The notes: a model not told the origin generated them from the letters alone. A stretch of DNA of 64,000 nt from Lentzea tibetensis (GCF_007845675.1 NZ_VOBR01000006.1:1-64000); one strand, 5' to 3'. Positions 16,839 through 28,134 are shown, counted from the first letter of the stretch. Numbers and translations: made by a program.

Positions 16839-16863
16839 TCGATTGATCATGACCATCAATCGA
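16839..16863. promoter_or_regulatory. 9-bp dyad upstream of the small secreted protein
   Basis: TCGATTGAT and ATCAATCGA are a perfect 9-bp inverted repeat separated by CATGACC. It lies 19 bases before the ATG of the secreted protein and 39 bases after the P450 stop, and is AT-rich for this genome. It is an operator candidate for an unidentified regulator. Confidence 0.5.
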
Positions 16864-16901
16864 TACCAGGCGGGACGCGGAGTGCGCAGCCGATTGAGCG
16901 A

Positions 16902-17981
16902 CTACCAGGTGACGAGCAGCTCCTCCAGCCCACCGGCCAGGTTCTGCCTGATCCGCAGCTTGTCCTGCTCCAGCCGCAGGTCGGGGAACCGCCGCAGCAA
17001 CTCGGGCAGCGCGATCCTCAGCTGCGTCCGCGCCAACGCGGCACCGACGCAGAAGTGCGCGCCGTGCCCGAACGACAGGTGCGGCGCGCCGTCGCGGGTC
17101 ACGTCGAACCGCAGCGGGTCGGGGAAGTGCGCCGGGTCGAACGCCGCGGCCGGGCCACCGACGATCACCGTGCTGCCCGCAGGGACGACCACTCCCCCGA
17201 CCGCGACGTCCTCCGACGCCAGGCGCGGCACGCCGTCGGCGTTGATCGGGAAGTACCGCATGATCTCCTCGACCGCGGTGGTGGCGACCTCATCCGACGC
17301 GCGCACCAGGTCCGCCTGGTCCGGTGCCTGCAGGAGCGCCACGATCCCGTAGCCCAGCTGGCTCGTCGTGGTCTCGTGGCCGGCGACGAACAACGAGATC
17401 GCGAGCCCGACCCGCACCTCGTCGGACGTCCCCAGCTCGCGAGCGAAGTAGGAGAAGATCGCCTCCCACGAAGCCTCGGCGACCTCCGGCGCGATGAGGA
17501 ACGGCGGCGTGACGATGTCCGCCGACCAGCGGGCGAGTGAGACGAGGTCGTCCGTCCGCAGCCCGAGCAGGGCGCAGATCACCCTGGCGGGCAGGGGAAA
17601 CGTGTACGCCGCGCACAGGTCGGCCGGGCCGCCGGACGACGCGATGTCGTCCAGCAGCTCGGAGACGATGCCGCGCACCGGCACGTCCGCGATCCTGGCG
17701 GGCGTGAACCGCGGCGCGATCAGCTTCCGCAGCTCAGGACCGGACGGTCCGCCCGGCCAGCCGGGGCTGCGGAACAGCAGCGGCCGCAGGTCCGGTGCGC
17801 CGGGAACCGGCGCCGCCCCGGTGCCGAGGAAGCGGCGGTCGGCGAGCACGGCCTTGCAGTCGGAGTAGCGCGTGACGAGCCACGCCTCGGGGCCGGCCTC
17901 GGTGAGCAGGACGCGGTGCGGCGGCGTGCCGACGACGTCGAGCATGTGGGGAGACGGGGCGATGCCGTCGCGGATGAACAC
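16902..17981 (-). CDS. cytochrome P450
   Basis: This 359-aa protein has the full P450 landmarks: the I-helix (V)AGHETTTSQ, an EEIMRY K-helix ExxR, and the heme loop FGHGAHFCVG with the cysteine ligand. The N-terminus is short: a TGA lies eight codons upstream of GTG 17981 and no other start fits, so the protein probably lacks 10-20 residues compared with the family, though the conserved AWLVTRY segment is present. Bacterial class I P450s oxidise small molecules with ferredoxin partners; none is nearby and the substrate is unknown. Confidence 0.9.
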   Translation of the reverse strand: MFIRDGIAPSPHMLDVVGTPPHRVLLTEAGPEAWLVTRYSDCKAVLADRRFLGTGAAPVPGAPDLRPLLFRSPGWPGGPSGPELRKLIAPRFTPARIADVPVRGIVSELLDDIASSGGPADLCAAYTFPLPARVICALLGLRTDDLVSLARWSADIVTPPFLIAPEVAEASWEAIFSYFARELGTSDEVRVGLAISLFVAGHETTTSQLGYGIVALLQAPDQADLVRASDEVATTAVEEIMRYFPINADGVPRLASEDVAVGGVVVPAGSTVIVGGPAAAFDPAHFPDPLRFDVTRDGAPHLSFGHGAHFCVGAALARTQLRIALPELLRRFPDLRLEQDKLRIRQNLAGGLEELLVTW

Positions 17982-18051
17982 CCACCCGACACGGAAGCGC
18001 TCTCACCTCAGGTCGTCAGAAGGCGAACATGTGGCCGAAAGTTTAGTTCGC

Positions 18052-18087
18052 GAGCGGCCGGGGTCACCGAGACGACCCCGGCCGCTC
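18052..18087 (-). terminator. terminator of chitinase 1
   Basis: GAGCGGCCGGGGTC (18052-18065) and GACCCCGGCCGCTC (18074-18087) are perfect 14-bp arms around an 8-nt loop, just after the chitinase stop. Confidence 0.8.
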
Positions 18088-18095
18088 ACAACCGG

Positions 18096-19577
18096 TCACC
18101 TTGGCAGGTACGCCCGGTGCTGCTTCGAGAACTCGAAGTTGTTGTACTTGTCCCAGTTGACCGACCACGTCATCAGCCCGCGCAGGTTCGGGTAGACCCC
18201 GCGCGGCTTGTAGGTGCCGCAGTTGCTGCCCTTCATGAGGCAGTCGAGCGACTTGTGCACCTCGGCGACGGACGTGAACCCGTTGCCCGCGTTGATCGAC
18301 GCGGGCAGCCCGATCGCGACCTGGTCCTGGCGCAACGCCGGGAACATCATGGAGGTGTTGCCGCGCACCGGGAACCCGGCGAGCACCATGTCCGCCATGG
18401 ACACGTGGAAGTCGTGCCCGCCCATGAAGTGGTACTGGTTGTCGAGGCCCATGATCGGGCCGGAGTTGTAGTGCTGGACGTGCAGCAACGTCAGGTCGTT
18501 GCGCAACGCGTGGATCACCGGCAGGTAGGCGCCCGCGCGGCTGTCCGCACCGCTCGATCCGCCGTAGTGCTGGTAGCCGATCTGCACGAAGAACGTCTCG
18601 GGCGCCATCGTCAGCACGAAGTTCGCGCCGTAGCGGGACTTCAGCGTCTTCAACGCGGAGATCAGGTTCGTGATCACCGGCGTGGTCGGGCTGCGGAAGT
18701 CCGTGTCACCGGCGTTCAGCGACAGCGAGTGGCCCTCGAAGTCGATGTCGAGACCGTTCAGGCCGTACCGGTCGATGATCGCGGACGCCGAGCGCACGAA
18801 CGCGTCGCGCGCGGCGGTCGTCGACAGCTGCACCTGGCCGTTCGCGCCGCCGATCGAGATCAGCACCTTCTTGCCCTGCTGCTGCTTCGCGCGGATGCCC
18901 GCGATGAAGTCGGCCTCGGACTCGACGTTCGGGCATTCCGCCACCGGGCACTGGGTGAACCGCAGCTCACCCGAGGTCGCCGAGGTCGGCTCGGCGAACG
19001 ACAGGTTGATGACGTCCCACTCGTCCGGGACGTCCTTCATGCGGATGTAGCCGGAGCCGTTCGCGAACGACGCGTGCAGGTAGCCCACGAGCACGCGCTT
19101 CGGCAGCGACCCTCCGGGTGGCGGGCCGGTCGAGGTGGTGGTCGTCGTCGTGGTGGTCGACGTGGTCGTGGTGGTCGACGTCGGCGGAGTGCCGCCACCG
19201 GCGCACGCGCCACCGTTGACCTTGCAGTTGACCGGGTCGGACGTACCGCTGGCGTTGTACCCGAACGACACGCTCGCACCCGGCTGGATCGTGCCGTTGT
19301 ACTCGCGGTGGGTGAACGCGTAGTGGTGGCCGCTCTTGGTGTGCAGCGAGTCCCAGTAAGCGCCGACGGTGGTGTCGGCCGGGTAGTCGAACTCGACCTT
19401 CCAGCCGGTCACGACGGTGCTGGTCTCGTTCTTGATGGTGACGGTCGCGGTGTAGCCGGTGGACCAGGTCTGCTTGCTGAAGGTCGCCGTGACCGACGCG
19501 GCCTGCGCGGGCGCGAAGCTGATCAGCACGGCCCCCAGCACCAGCGAGACCACCGCGGCTATTCGAGCGAACAACAT
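18096..19577 (-). CDS. GH18 chitinase with N-terminal CBM2
   Basis: This 493-aa secreted enzyme has a signal peptide (residues 1-26), a CBM2-type chitin/cellulose-binding domain (about 27-125), a Thr/Ser linker (131-155) and a GH18 catalytic domain (from about 158). The catalytic motif LDIDFE places the acid Glu at 281 and a supporting Asp at 279; the usual leading Asp is Asn274-Gly. ATG 19577 precedes the hydrophobic signal; an upstream in-frame start at 19622 would add a basic leader. It hydrolyses chitin outside the cell. A dre-like DasR site is 50 bases upstream and a strong terminator follows. Confidence 0.92.
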   Translation of the reverse strand: MLFARIAAVVSLVLGAVLISFAPAQAASVTATFSKQTWSTGYTATVTIKNETSTVVTGWKVEFDYPADTTVGAYWDSLHTKSGHHYAFTHREYNGTIQPGASVSFGYNASGTSDPVNCKVNGGACAGGGTPPTSTTTTTSTTTTTTTTSTGPPPGGSLPKRVLVGYLHASFANGSGYIRMKDVPDEWDVINLSFAEPTSATSGELRFTQCPVAECPNVESEADFIAGIRAKQQQGKKVLISIGGANGQVQLSTTAARDAFVRSASAIIDRYGLNGLDIDFEGHSLSLNAGDTDFRSPTTPVITNLISALKTLKSRYGANFVLTMAPETFFVQIGYQHYGGSSGADSRAGAYLPVIHALRNDLTLLHVQHYNSGPIMGLDNQYHFMGGHDFHVSMADMVLAGFPVRGNTSMMFPALRQDQVAIGLPASINAGNGFTSVAEVHKSLDCLMKGSNCGTYKPRGVYPNLRGLMTWSVNWDKYNNFEFSKQHRAYLPR

Positions 19578-19626
19578 GAGGGTGTTCCTCCTCCACGCCT
19601 TCGGCGGCCGGCAGGGAATCACCCAG

Positions 19627-19642
19627 ATTGGACTAGACCATC
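19627..19642 (-). promoter_or_regulatory. dre: DasR-responsive element (dre) candidate, chitinase 1
   Basis: On the minus strand GATGGTCTAGTCCAAT matches 12 of 16 positions of the Streptomyces dre consensus ACTGGTCTAGACCACT, including the TGGTCTAG core. It is 50 bases upstream of the chitinase ATG and overlaps the stop of the truncated sigma gene. DasR is the GntR-family regulator of GlcNAc and chitin use; binding here is inferred. Confidence 0.6.
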
Positions 19643-19920
19643 TATCGAGCCGTCAAGGCTCTGGCCCTCAACAGCGAGAAACCGGATGTTCGCGGGGCGG
19701 GTCGCGACTCCTTGACGACCGACAGCAGCCACGTGCGCTGGGCGAGCTTGCCTTCGGGCAGGCGGTCGGCGCCGCGCCACGCGCGCACCAGTGCGTCGTG
19801 CACCGCCTCCTCGGCCGCGCTCCGGTCACCGGTCAGCCGCAGGGCGTACGAGAGCAGTGCCGCTCCGTGCGTCTCCCACAGCGAGGTGACCAGTGCCTCG
19901 TCGCGAAGGGCGGTGCTCAT
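19642..19920 (-). pseudogene. truncated ECF sigma factor (region 2 only)
   Basis: The 92-aa product contains a typical sigma region 2 (LLSYALRLTGDRSAAEEAVHDALVRAWR followed by RTWLLSVV) and then an unrelated basic tail. Region 4, needed for -35 recognition, is absent, and the chitinase promoter begins at once. It starts at ATG 19920. It is more likely a remnant than a functional sigma factor, although a stand-alone region 2 protein cannot be excluded. Confidence 0.6.
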
Positions 19921-20120
19921 CGCGTGGTGCCTCCAGCGTAGGGGGGTCGTAGGGGGCTCAGGTAAACCGTAAAGCTTGTTACCGGAAACCCGACAGCCCG
20001 TACGCGCCCAGTGACAGCTCGTCTGCGATGAGCGGATGAGTGGTCGTCCGTGTCACACCGGCGAAGAATGCGGCGATAGGACGTGAGCCCCCATCACATC
20101 CCCGTCTGCAAGGAGAACGA

Positions 20121-20897
20121 ATGCTCTCCACCGACTTCGTACCCGGCTCACCCAACTGGATCGATCTGGGCAGCCCCGACGTCGACCGGACGGCTGCCTT
20201 CTACCGCGACGTGCTCGGCTGGACGCTCGTGTCACTCGGCCCCGAGGCAGGTGGCTACGGCTTCTTCCAGCTGCACGGCAGGACGGTCGCCGCGGTCGGG
20301 CCGCTCGACGCGGGCCAGACGTCCGCGTGGACGATCTACTTCAGCGTCCCCGACGCGGACGCCACGACCAAGGCCGTCGAACAGGCGGGCGGCGCGATCC
20401 GGCTCGAGCCGATGGACGTCTTCACCAACGGGCGGATGGCGCAGTTCACCGATCCCGGCGGCGCCGAGTTCGCGGTGTGGCAGCCCGGCGAGACGAAGGG
20501 CGTCGACGTGCTCAACGAGCCCGGCTCCGTCAGCTGGGTCGAGCTGCTCTCCGCCGATCCGAAGGCCGCCCAGGAGTTCTACGGCGCCGCGCTCGGCTGG
20601 ACGGCCGTGGACATGCCGATGGCCGAGGGCAGCTACACCCTGTTCTCACCGGAGAGCGGTGGCGCGGACACGGAGTTCGCCGGCGTCGCGCCCACCCAGG
20701 AAGGGCACTCACCGCACTGGCTGCCGTACTTCGAGACCGAGGACGTCGACGCCGCGGTCGCGCGGGCGACGGAGGCGGGCGGGTCGGTCGTGATGCCCGC
20801 GACGGACTACCCGGACGTCGGGCGCATGGCGTGGCTGACGGACCCCTTCGGCGCCCGCTTCGCACTCATGAGGAGCGCCCAGCAACAAGCCCAATAG
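20121..20897 (+). CDS. two-domain VOC protein
   Basis: This 258-aa protein contains two tandem VOC units of ~120 residues. Each begins with a (P)xWIDL/SWVEL strand followed by a DVDRTAAFYRDVLGW- or DPKAAQEFYGAALGW-type helix. The family includes mycobacterial CFP30B/27-kDa antigen-like proteins. ATG 20121 follows AAGGAG; longer in-frame starts are unsupported. A terminator follows, then a paralogue. The substrate is unknown. Confidence 0.88.
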   Translation: MLSTDFVPGSPNWIDLGSPDVDRTAAFYRDVLGWTLVSLGPEAGGYGFFQLHGRTVAAVGPLDAGQTSAWTIYFSVPDADATTKAVEQAGGAIRLEPMDVFTNGRMAQFTDPGGAEFAVWQPGETKGVDVLNEPGSVSWVELLSADPKAAQEFYGAALGWTAVDMPMAEGSYTLFSPESGGADTEFAGVAPTQEGHSPHWLPYFETEDVDAAVARATEAGGSVVMPATDYPDVGRMAWLTDPFGARFALMRSAQQQAQ

Positions 20898-20924
20898 AGA
20901 CGAGCAACCGGGAAAGTGTTGGCA

Positions 20925-20957
20925 TGCGGCCATGTTCGCCTACCGAACGTGGCCGCA
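20925..20957 (+). terminator. terminator after the first two-domain VOC gene
   Basis: TGCGGCCATGTTCG (20925-20938) pairs with CGAACGTGGCCGCA (20944-20957) over 14 positions with one T-G wobble and a 5-nt loop, between the two VOC paralogues. Confidence 0.65.
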
Positions 20958-21012
20958 ACCGCACACATCCGGTGGTGTCACGCGGATCGAGGTCCGCACC
21001 AAGATCAGTTGC

Positions 21013-21759
21013 ATGCTGTCAACGAACTTCGTTCCCGGTTCGCCTGCGTGGCTCGATCTGAACGCCCCCGACCTCGACGAAGCCGCCGCCTTCTACGGCG
21101 CGGTCTTCGGCTGGACATGCACATTCATCGCCGAGACCGACAGCAAGTACGGGCTGCTCAAGCAGAACGGCAAGACGGTGGCGGCACTCGGGCGGTTCAC
21201 GCAGAGCAAGACGACCGGGTGGTGCGTCTACTTCTCCACTCCGGACGCGCACGCGCAGAAACTCGCCGTCCACGACGCGGGCGGCGACATGGGCACGGTC
21301 ATCGAGGTCTTCGACAACGGGTTCCTGTGCGTGGGCGAGGACGCCACCGAGATCGAGTTCGGCCTGTGGCAACCGGGTCAGCGGACGAAGGGGCTCGAGC
21401 TGGTGAACGCCACCGGGTCGCTGGTCTGGGTCGAGCTGCGCGCGGCGGGCCCGGCGAAGGCGCTGGACTTCTACCGCGCGGCGATGGGCTGGACCACGAA
21501 GGTGGCGGCGGACCGCACCGTGCGACTCATTCCTCCCGGCGCGAGCTACGGCGAGCCACTCGGCGGTGCCGGCCACGTGCGCCAGGGACACCCGCCGCAC
21601 TGGTTGCCCTACTTCCAGGTCCACGACATCGACGCCACCGTGTCCGCGGTGCACGACAACGGCGGCACCTCGCTGCACCCGGCCACCGGCACCACCGCGT
21701 GGATGCGCGACCCGTTCGCCGGGTACTTCGGGCTCATGCGGAGTGCTCCGGCACAGTAG
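21013..21759 (+). CDS. two-domain VOC protein, paralogue
   Basis: This 248-aa protein has the same architecture as its neighbour, including the opening MLSTNFVPGSPAWLDLNAPDLDEAAAFY and a second unit from about residue 125 (GSLVWVELRAAGPAKALDFYRAAMGW). The pair probably arose by tandem duplication and has diverged. ATG 21013 matches the paralogue's start; no strong Shine-Dalgarno is seen. Confidence 0.88.
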   Translation: MLSTNFVPGSPAWLDLNAPDLDEAAAFYGAVFGWTCTFIAETDSKYGLLKQNGKTVAALGRFTQSKTTGWCVYFSTPDAHAQKLAVHDAGGDMGTVIEVFDNGFLCVGEDATEIEFGLWQPGQRTKGLELVNATGSLVWVELRAAGPAKALDFYRAAMGWTTKVAADRTVRLIPPGASYGEPLGGAGHVRQGHPPHWLPYFQVHDIDATVSAVHDNGGTSLHPATGTTAWMRDPFAGYFGLMRSAPAQ

Positions 21760-21805
21760 TGCTGAAACTCCCCCGCCAGGCGATCTGCGCGGATACCGTG
21801 CGAAG

Positions 21806-24287
<2,482 letters not shown>

Positions 24288-24295
<8 letters not shown>

Positions 24296-24929
24296 TCTCT
24301 TGCAGGCACAGGACGTGCACGTCACCTACCGGACGCCGGCGGGGTCGGTGACCGCGCTGGCCGACGTCTCCGTGAGCGTGCCCGATCAGGGCATGACCGT
24401 GCTCGCCGGGCCTTCGGGGTCGGGCAAGTCGACGCTGCTGCGAGTGCTGTCGCTGGTGGAGAAGCCGACGTCCGGCGAGGTGCTGCTGAACGGGTCACCG
24501 ACCGTGCCGTTGTCGGCGGCGCGGCGCAGGGCGTTGCGGCGCAAGGACATCGCGCTGGTGTTCCAGAACCCCGCCGACAACCTGATCACGCATCTGACCG
24601 TCGCGGACAACCTGCGCGCGGCGGCGCAGGCGGCCGGTCGGCCGGAGGACGTCGAGGCCGTGCTGGAGCAGCTGGGCCTGCCGGGCACGGAGAACTGGCG
24701 GGTGCCCGCGTTGTCCGGTGGTCAGCAGCAACGGCTGGCATTCGGCTGCGCGCTGGCGCGCGGTGCGTCCGTGGTGCTGGCCGACGAGCCGACGTCGCAG
24801 CTCGACGCGGTGTCCGCGGACCTCGTGCTGCAGACCTTGGCCACGCTGCCGGTGCCGGTGGTCGTGGCGTCGCACGATCCGCGGCTGATCTCGTTGGCGG
24901 ACAAGACCTTCTCGATGGTGGCGGCATGA
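24288..24929 (+). CDS. ABC transporter ATPase (LolD/MacB-like), first copy
   Basis: This 213-aa ATPase has Walker A GPSGSGKST, a Q-loop (FQNPADNLITH), signature LSGGQQQ, Walker B VVLADEPTSQLD and an H-loop (VVASHDPRL). It starts at GTG 24288 inside the permease 3' end. It forms the nucleotide-binding part of the neighbouring permease. Confidence 0.9.
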
Positions 24930-25564
24930 GTCTCTCGGTGTCCGGCCTGTGCCGGACGTTCTCGCACTCGAGCGGTCCGGTCGAGGTGCTGCGCGGTGTC
25001 GACCTGTCGGTGGCCTCGGGCGAGCTGGTGACGTTGTCCGGGCCGTCGGGGTCGGGCAAGAGCGCGCTGATCACGCTGCTGTGCGGGTTCGACCAGCCGG
25101 ACAGCGGCACCGTGCTGCTCGACGGCTCGCCGTTGACCGGCCCACCGGCGTGGTCGCGGTGCGCGGTGCTGCCGCAGTCGCTGGGGCTCGCGGGCGAGCT
25201 CACGCTGGCGGAGAACGCGGCACTGCCGCTGCGGCTCTCCGGGCGCGCCGACGAGGTGCACCTGGTGAAGGAGCTGCTGGTGGAGCTCGGGATCGACGAG
25301 CTGGCCGACCGGTACCCGGCGGAGGTGTCGTTCGGTCAGCAGCAGCGCGCGGCGCTGGCGCGGGCCGTGATCGCCGGTCCGTCGGTGCTGCTGGCCGACG
25401 AGCCGACCGCGCACCTGGACCAGCGCAGCGCCCCGGCCGCCGTGGCGGTGCTGCGCAGGGCCGCCGACCGCGGGGCCGCGGTGCTGATCGCGACGCACCA
25501 CGACGACGTGCACGCGGCCGCCGACCGGACGCTCACCCTCCGCGACGGCCGGATCGCGCACTGA
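24926..25564 (+). CDS. ABC transporter ATPase, second copy
   Basis: This 212-aa ATPase overlaps the first by ATGA. Walker A GPSGSGKSA, a Q-loop with PQSLGLAGEL, Walker B VLLADEPTAHLD and an H-loop (IATHHDDVH) are present, but the signature is VSFGQQQ rather than LSGGQ. A pair of non-identical ATPases suggests a heterodimeric nucleotide-binding unit with one degenerate site. Confidence 0.9.
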   Translation: MSLSVSGLCRTFSHSSGPVEVLRGVDLSVASGELVTLSGPSGSGKSALITLLCGFDQPDSGTVLLDGSPLTGPPAWSRCAVLPQSLGLAGELTLAENAALPLRLSGRADEVHLVKELLVELGIDELADRYPAEVSFGQQQRAALARAVIAGPSVLLADEPTAHLDQRSAPAAVAVLRRAADRGAAVLIATHHDDVHAAADRTLTLRDGRIAH

Positions 25565-25583
25565 CCTCGTACCATGGTCCGCG

Positions 25584-26585
25584 ATGCGACGCGTTCTCAC
25601 GGTACTGGTCGGGGTTCCCCTGCTCGCGATCCTGCTGATCGTGAGCGATCACCCGTTTCCGCCGCCCGCCGGGCCGGGTGGCAGCGCGGACACCGTGCTG
25701 GTGGGGCTGGGTGACAGCACGATGTCCGGCGAGGGCGCCGGTGACTACGAGCCGGGCACGAACGGCGAGAACAACAACTGGTGCCACCGCTCGCGCAACG
25801 CCTCGGTGCTGAAGACGGCCGCGGACACGGATCGCGCGGTGAACCTGGCGTGCTCGGGGGCGAACTCGGAGAAGCTGCGCGCGGATCAGATCCCCGCGCT
25901 GCGCCAGCTGGCCGCGCGATCGCGGGTGACCACGATCGTCGTCGCGATCGGCGCGAACGACGACCCGCGGTTCTCCGAGGTGCTGAACAAGTGCGTCGAG
26001 GCGTGGGTGCGGCGCGCGGACTGCGCGACGGCGTGGGCGCGCGAGTGGCAGACGCGCGTGCAGAGGATGGTGCCGAAGGTGCAGAACGCGCTGAACACCG
26101 TCCGCCAGACCATGCGCGACGCCGGCTACCTGGACTCGTCGTACACGCTGGTGGTCCAGTCGTACGCGGCGCCGGTCGGTCCGGGCCTGCCCGCTCGCCT
26201 GCAGAACCTCTCCGGCTGCCCGCTGCGCTCCAACGACGTGAAGTGGGTGCGCGACAACGCGGTGTACGACCTGTCACTCGGCCTGCGCACGGCGGCCGAG
26301 AAGACGCACGCGCGTTTCCTCGACCTGGCCCGCGCGGGCGAGCAGCACGAGGCGTGCGTCGGTGGCTCCGACGCGTCGTCGGAGTGGTTCAACCGCCTGG
26401 CCGTCGACTGGGACGGCATCCGCGACGACAACCGCAAGTCGCACGTGCTGCAGGAGTCGTTCCACCCCAATGCGCGCGGTCATGCCGAGATCGGCCGCTG
26501 CCTCACCGAGTTCCTGGCGACCTCGTCGGCCGCGGCGTCGTGCGTGCCCCGTCAGGACGGGACCTTGGGCCTCTCCACGGAGTGA
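25584..26585 (+). CDS. secreted SGNH/GDSL-type hydrolase
   Basis: This 333-aa protein has an N-terminal membrane/signal segment (VLTVLVGVPLLAILLIVSD). SGNH blocks follow: LGDSTMSGEG (nucleophile Ser), LACSGANS, VAIGANDD and SFHPNARGH (catalytic Asp/His region). It follows the ABC operon after 19 bases and may be co-transcribed, so an exported substrate could be its target. The 3' end overlaps the convergent acetyltransferase by 34 bases. Confidence 0.88.
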   Translation: MRRVLTVLVGVPLLAILLIVSDHPFPPPAGPGGSADTVLVGLGDSTMSGEGAGDYEPGTNGENNNWCHRSRNASVLKTAADTDRAVNLACSGANSEKLRADQIPALRQLAARSRVTTIVVAIGANDDPRFSEVLNKCVEAWVRRADCATAWAREWQTRVQRMVPKVQNALNTVRQTMRDAGYLDSSYTLVVQSYAAPVGPGLPARLQNLSGCPLRSNDVKWVRDNAVYDLSLGLRTAAEKTHARFLDLARAGEQHEACVGGSDASSEWFNRLAVDWDGIRDDNRKSHVLQESFHPNARGHAEIGRCLTEFLATSSAAASCVPRQDGTLGLSTE

Positions 26586-27085
26586 GCCCACTCCTCGTCG
26601 AGCATCGCGAAGACCATCTCGTCGGTCCACTCGCCCTTGACGAGCTCGTTGCGCACGAAGTGCGCCTCACGCCGGAAGTTCAACCGCTCCAACAACTTCC
26701 GCGACGCGTCGTTGCGTCCGTCGATCCGCGCGACGAGTCGGCGATAGCCGCGTTCGGAGAAGCCGAACCGCACCAGCTCCCTGACCGCCTCCGTCGCGAA
26801 CCCGTGGCCTTGGTGGGCCGGGTGCAACACGTAGCCGAACTCGGCGTTGCCGTGTTCACCCGGCCAGATACCGATGTCACCGATGAGCTCGCCGGTGTCC
26901 CTGCGGATGAGGACGAAGCTGTCCCGGTCACCCGTGGTCGCGCGGGCGATCCACTGCTCGGTCTCCTCGAGGCTGCGCGGATCCTCGTACAGGTAGGTCG
27001 TGACCTCGAGCAGGGACTGGTAGGAGTGGCACGCCTTCGCGTCGTCCGGGGTCAGGGCGCGGATGTCGAGCCGTTCAGTCTGCAC
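26552..27085 (-). CDS. GNAT N-acetyltransferase (RimJ/RimL type)
   Basis: This ~177-aa protein has the RimJ/RimL layout: TERLDIRAL, then FVLIRRDTGELIGDIGI, the acetyl-CoA-binding HQGHGFATEAVREL, and LVARIDGRNDASRKLLERLNF. GTG 27085 gives the usual short N-terminus; ATG 27103 is an alternative. Either start overlaps the upstream esterase frame. Such enzymes acetylate ribosomal or small-molecule amines. Confidence 0.85.
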   Translation of the reverse strand: MQTERLDIRALTPDDAKACHSYQSLLEVTTYLYEDPRSLEETEQWIARATTGDRDSFVLIRRDTGELIGDIGIWPGEHGNAEFGYVLHPAHQGHGFATEAVRELVRFGFSERGYRRLVARIDGRNDASRKLLERLNFRREAHFVRNELVKGEWTDEMVFAMLDEEWAHSVERPKVPS

Positions 27086-28134
27086 ACCTCGGACGGTACC
27101 CATCCCGGGTTCCCGGTTCGCGCGAATTTCACCCACGCGCGGCTGACGTCGCTGTCGGCGAACATGGACGGCAGATCGGCGCCGTGGCCGCCGGGAAACG
27201 TCGCCTGGTGGGCGTTGCCGTGGTTCTCGGCGAGCCTGCGGGTGGGTTCCCGGAACAGCGCTTCGTCCTCTTCGGACGTGTGGCACGCCAGGAGCGGGAT
27301 GGTGCGGTCGAGCCGGCCCTCGTGCGGCTTCGTCTCGACGACCGGCTGGTAGAGGGGTTCGGCCAGCACGTCCTCGGTGATCGCGTCGCCGGTGCGCACG
27401 GCGGACTCGGGCGTGCTGGCGTCGATGCGCGCCGCGATCGCCTTCGCGGTCTCCTCGTCGAAGTAGCGGCCGGGCATGCTGTGCGCGATCGCCTTGTGGA
27501 ACAGGCCTTTCGGGTGCTGGAGCAGGCAGGCCACGAGCTGGGCGCCCGCGGACTGGCCTGCGACCGTGACGTTGCCGGGGTCGCCGCCGAACTCGTGGAC
27601 GCGGTGCCGGATCCAGCGCAACACGGCCTCGACGTCGAGGAGCGCGCGGTTGTGCGGGGCGCCCGGCACGTGGCCGAAGCCCTCGAAGCCGATGCGGAAG
27701 TTGCACGTGACGACGACCAGGCCCATGTCCGCCAGCGCGGTGCCGTCGTACTCGGGCTGCGCGGAGGAGCCGAACGTGTTCGCGCCGCCGTGCAGCCACA
27801 GCAGCACCGGCCGCCCGCCGGCGGGCAACGCGTCGCTGGTGGGCAACGCGTCGCGGGGGTCCCCGCCAAGGGGATCCCTTGATTTGATCATCCCAGGCGA
27901 CACCGACAATTCCGGGCCACCAACCGACGGTTCCAGGGCAGTTGTCCACAGGTTGAGGGTGAGGACGTCGGTGTCCCCCGGCCGCCACACCGGCGCTCCG
28001 TCGAGTTCCGCCGACTGCGGCGAGATGGGCCCGAACGCACCACGGGCAACGCCGTCGAGCACCAGCTCGGGCGCGCGGAACCGCCGTTCACCGAAAGGCG
28101 GTTCCGCGTAGCGGATGCCGAGGTGCGCGGTCAG
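27052..28134 (-). CDS. short type-B carboxylesterase-like protein
   Basis: The product carries carboxylesterase landmarks: LGIRYAEPPFGERRFRAPE, the oxyanion HGGANTFGS, nucleophile GQSAGAQ, an acidic region (TSEEDEALF) and the His motif GGHGADLPSMF. At ~360 residues it is well below the ~500 usual for the family. Conserved LGIRYAEPP begins only four codons after the nearest possible start, and no ATG, GTG or TTG is in frame there; a CTG at 28134 or a start inside the upstream gene is possible. The C-terminus stops soon after FARTGNPGW. It may be a trimmed or decaying esterase. Confidence 0.55.
   Translation of the reverse strand: MTAHLGIRYAEPPFGERRFRAPELVLDGVARGAFGPISPQSAELDGAPVWRPGDTDVLTLNLWTTALEPSVGGPELSVSPGMIKSRDPLGGDPRDALPTSDALPAGGRPVLLWLHGGANTFGSSAQPEYDGTALADMGLVVVTCNFRIGFEGFGHVPGAPHNRALLDVEAVLRWIRHRVHEFGGDPGNVTVAGQSAGAQLVACLLQHPKGLFHKAIAHSMPGRYFDEETAKAIAARIDASTPESAVRTGDAITEDVLAEPLYQPVVETKPHEGRLDRTIPLLACHTSEEDEALFREPTRRLAENHGNAHQATFPGGHGADLPSMFADSDVSRAWVKFARTGNPGWVPSEVCRLNGSTSAP

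Noticed and set aside
17993-18004. GGAAGCGCTCTC as a LacI/CebR-type operator before the P450
   Set aside because: Only the central AGCGCT is symmetric, and no LacI-type regulator is near.
19130-19200. Low-complexity repeat in chitinase 1
   Set aside because: It encodes a Thr/Ser linker between CBM2 and GH18 domains, so it is protein-level composition rather than a mobile repeat.
26552-26585. 34-base overlap of SGNH and GNAT genes as an error
   Set aside because: Both C-termini are plausible and convergent overlaps of this size occur; no frameshift is required.
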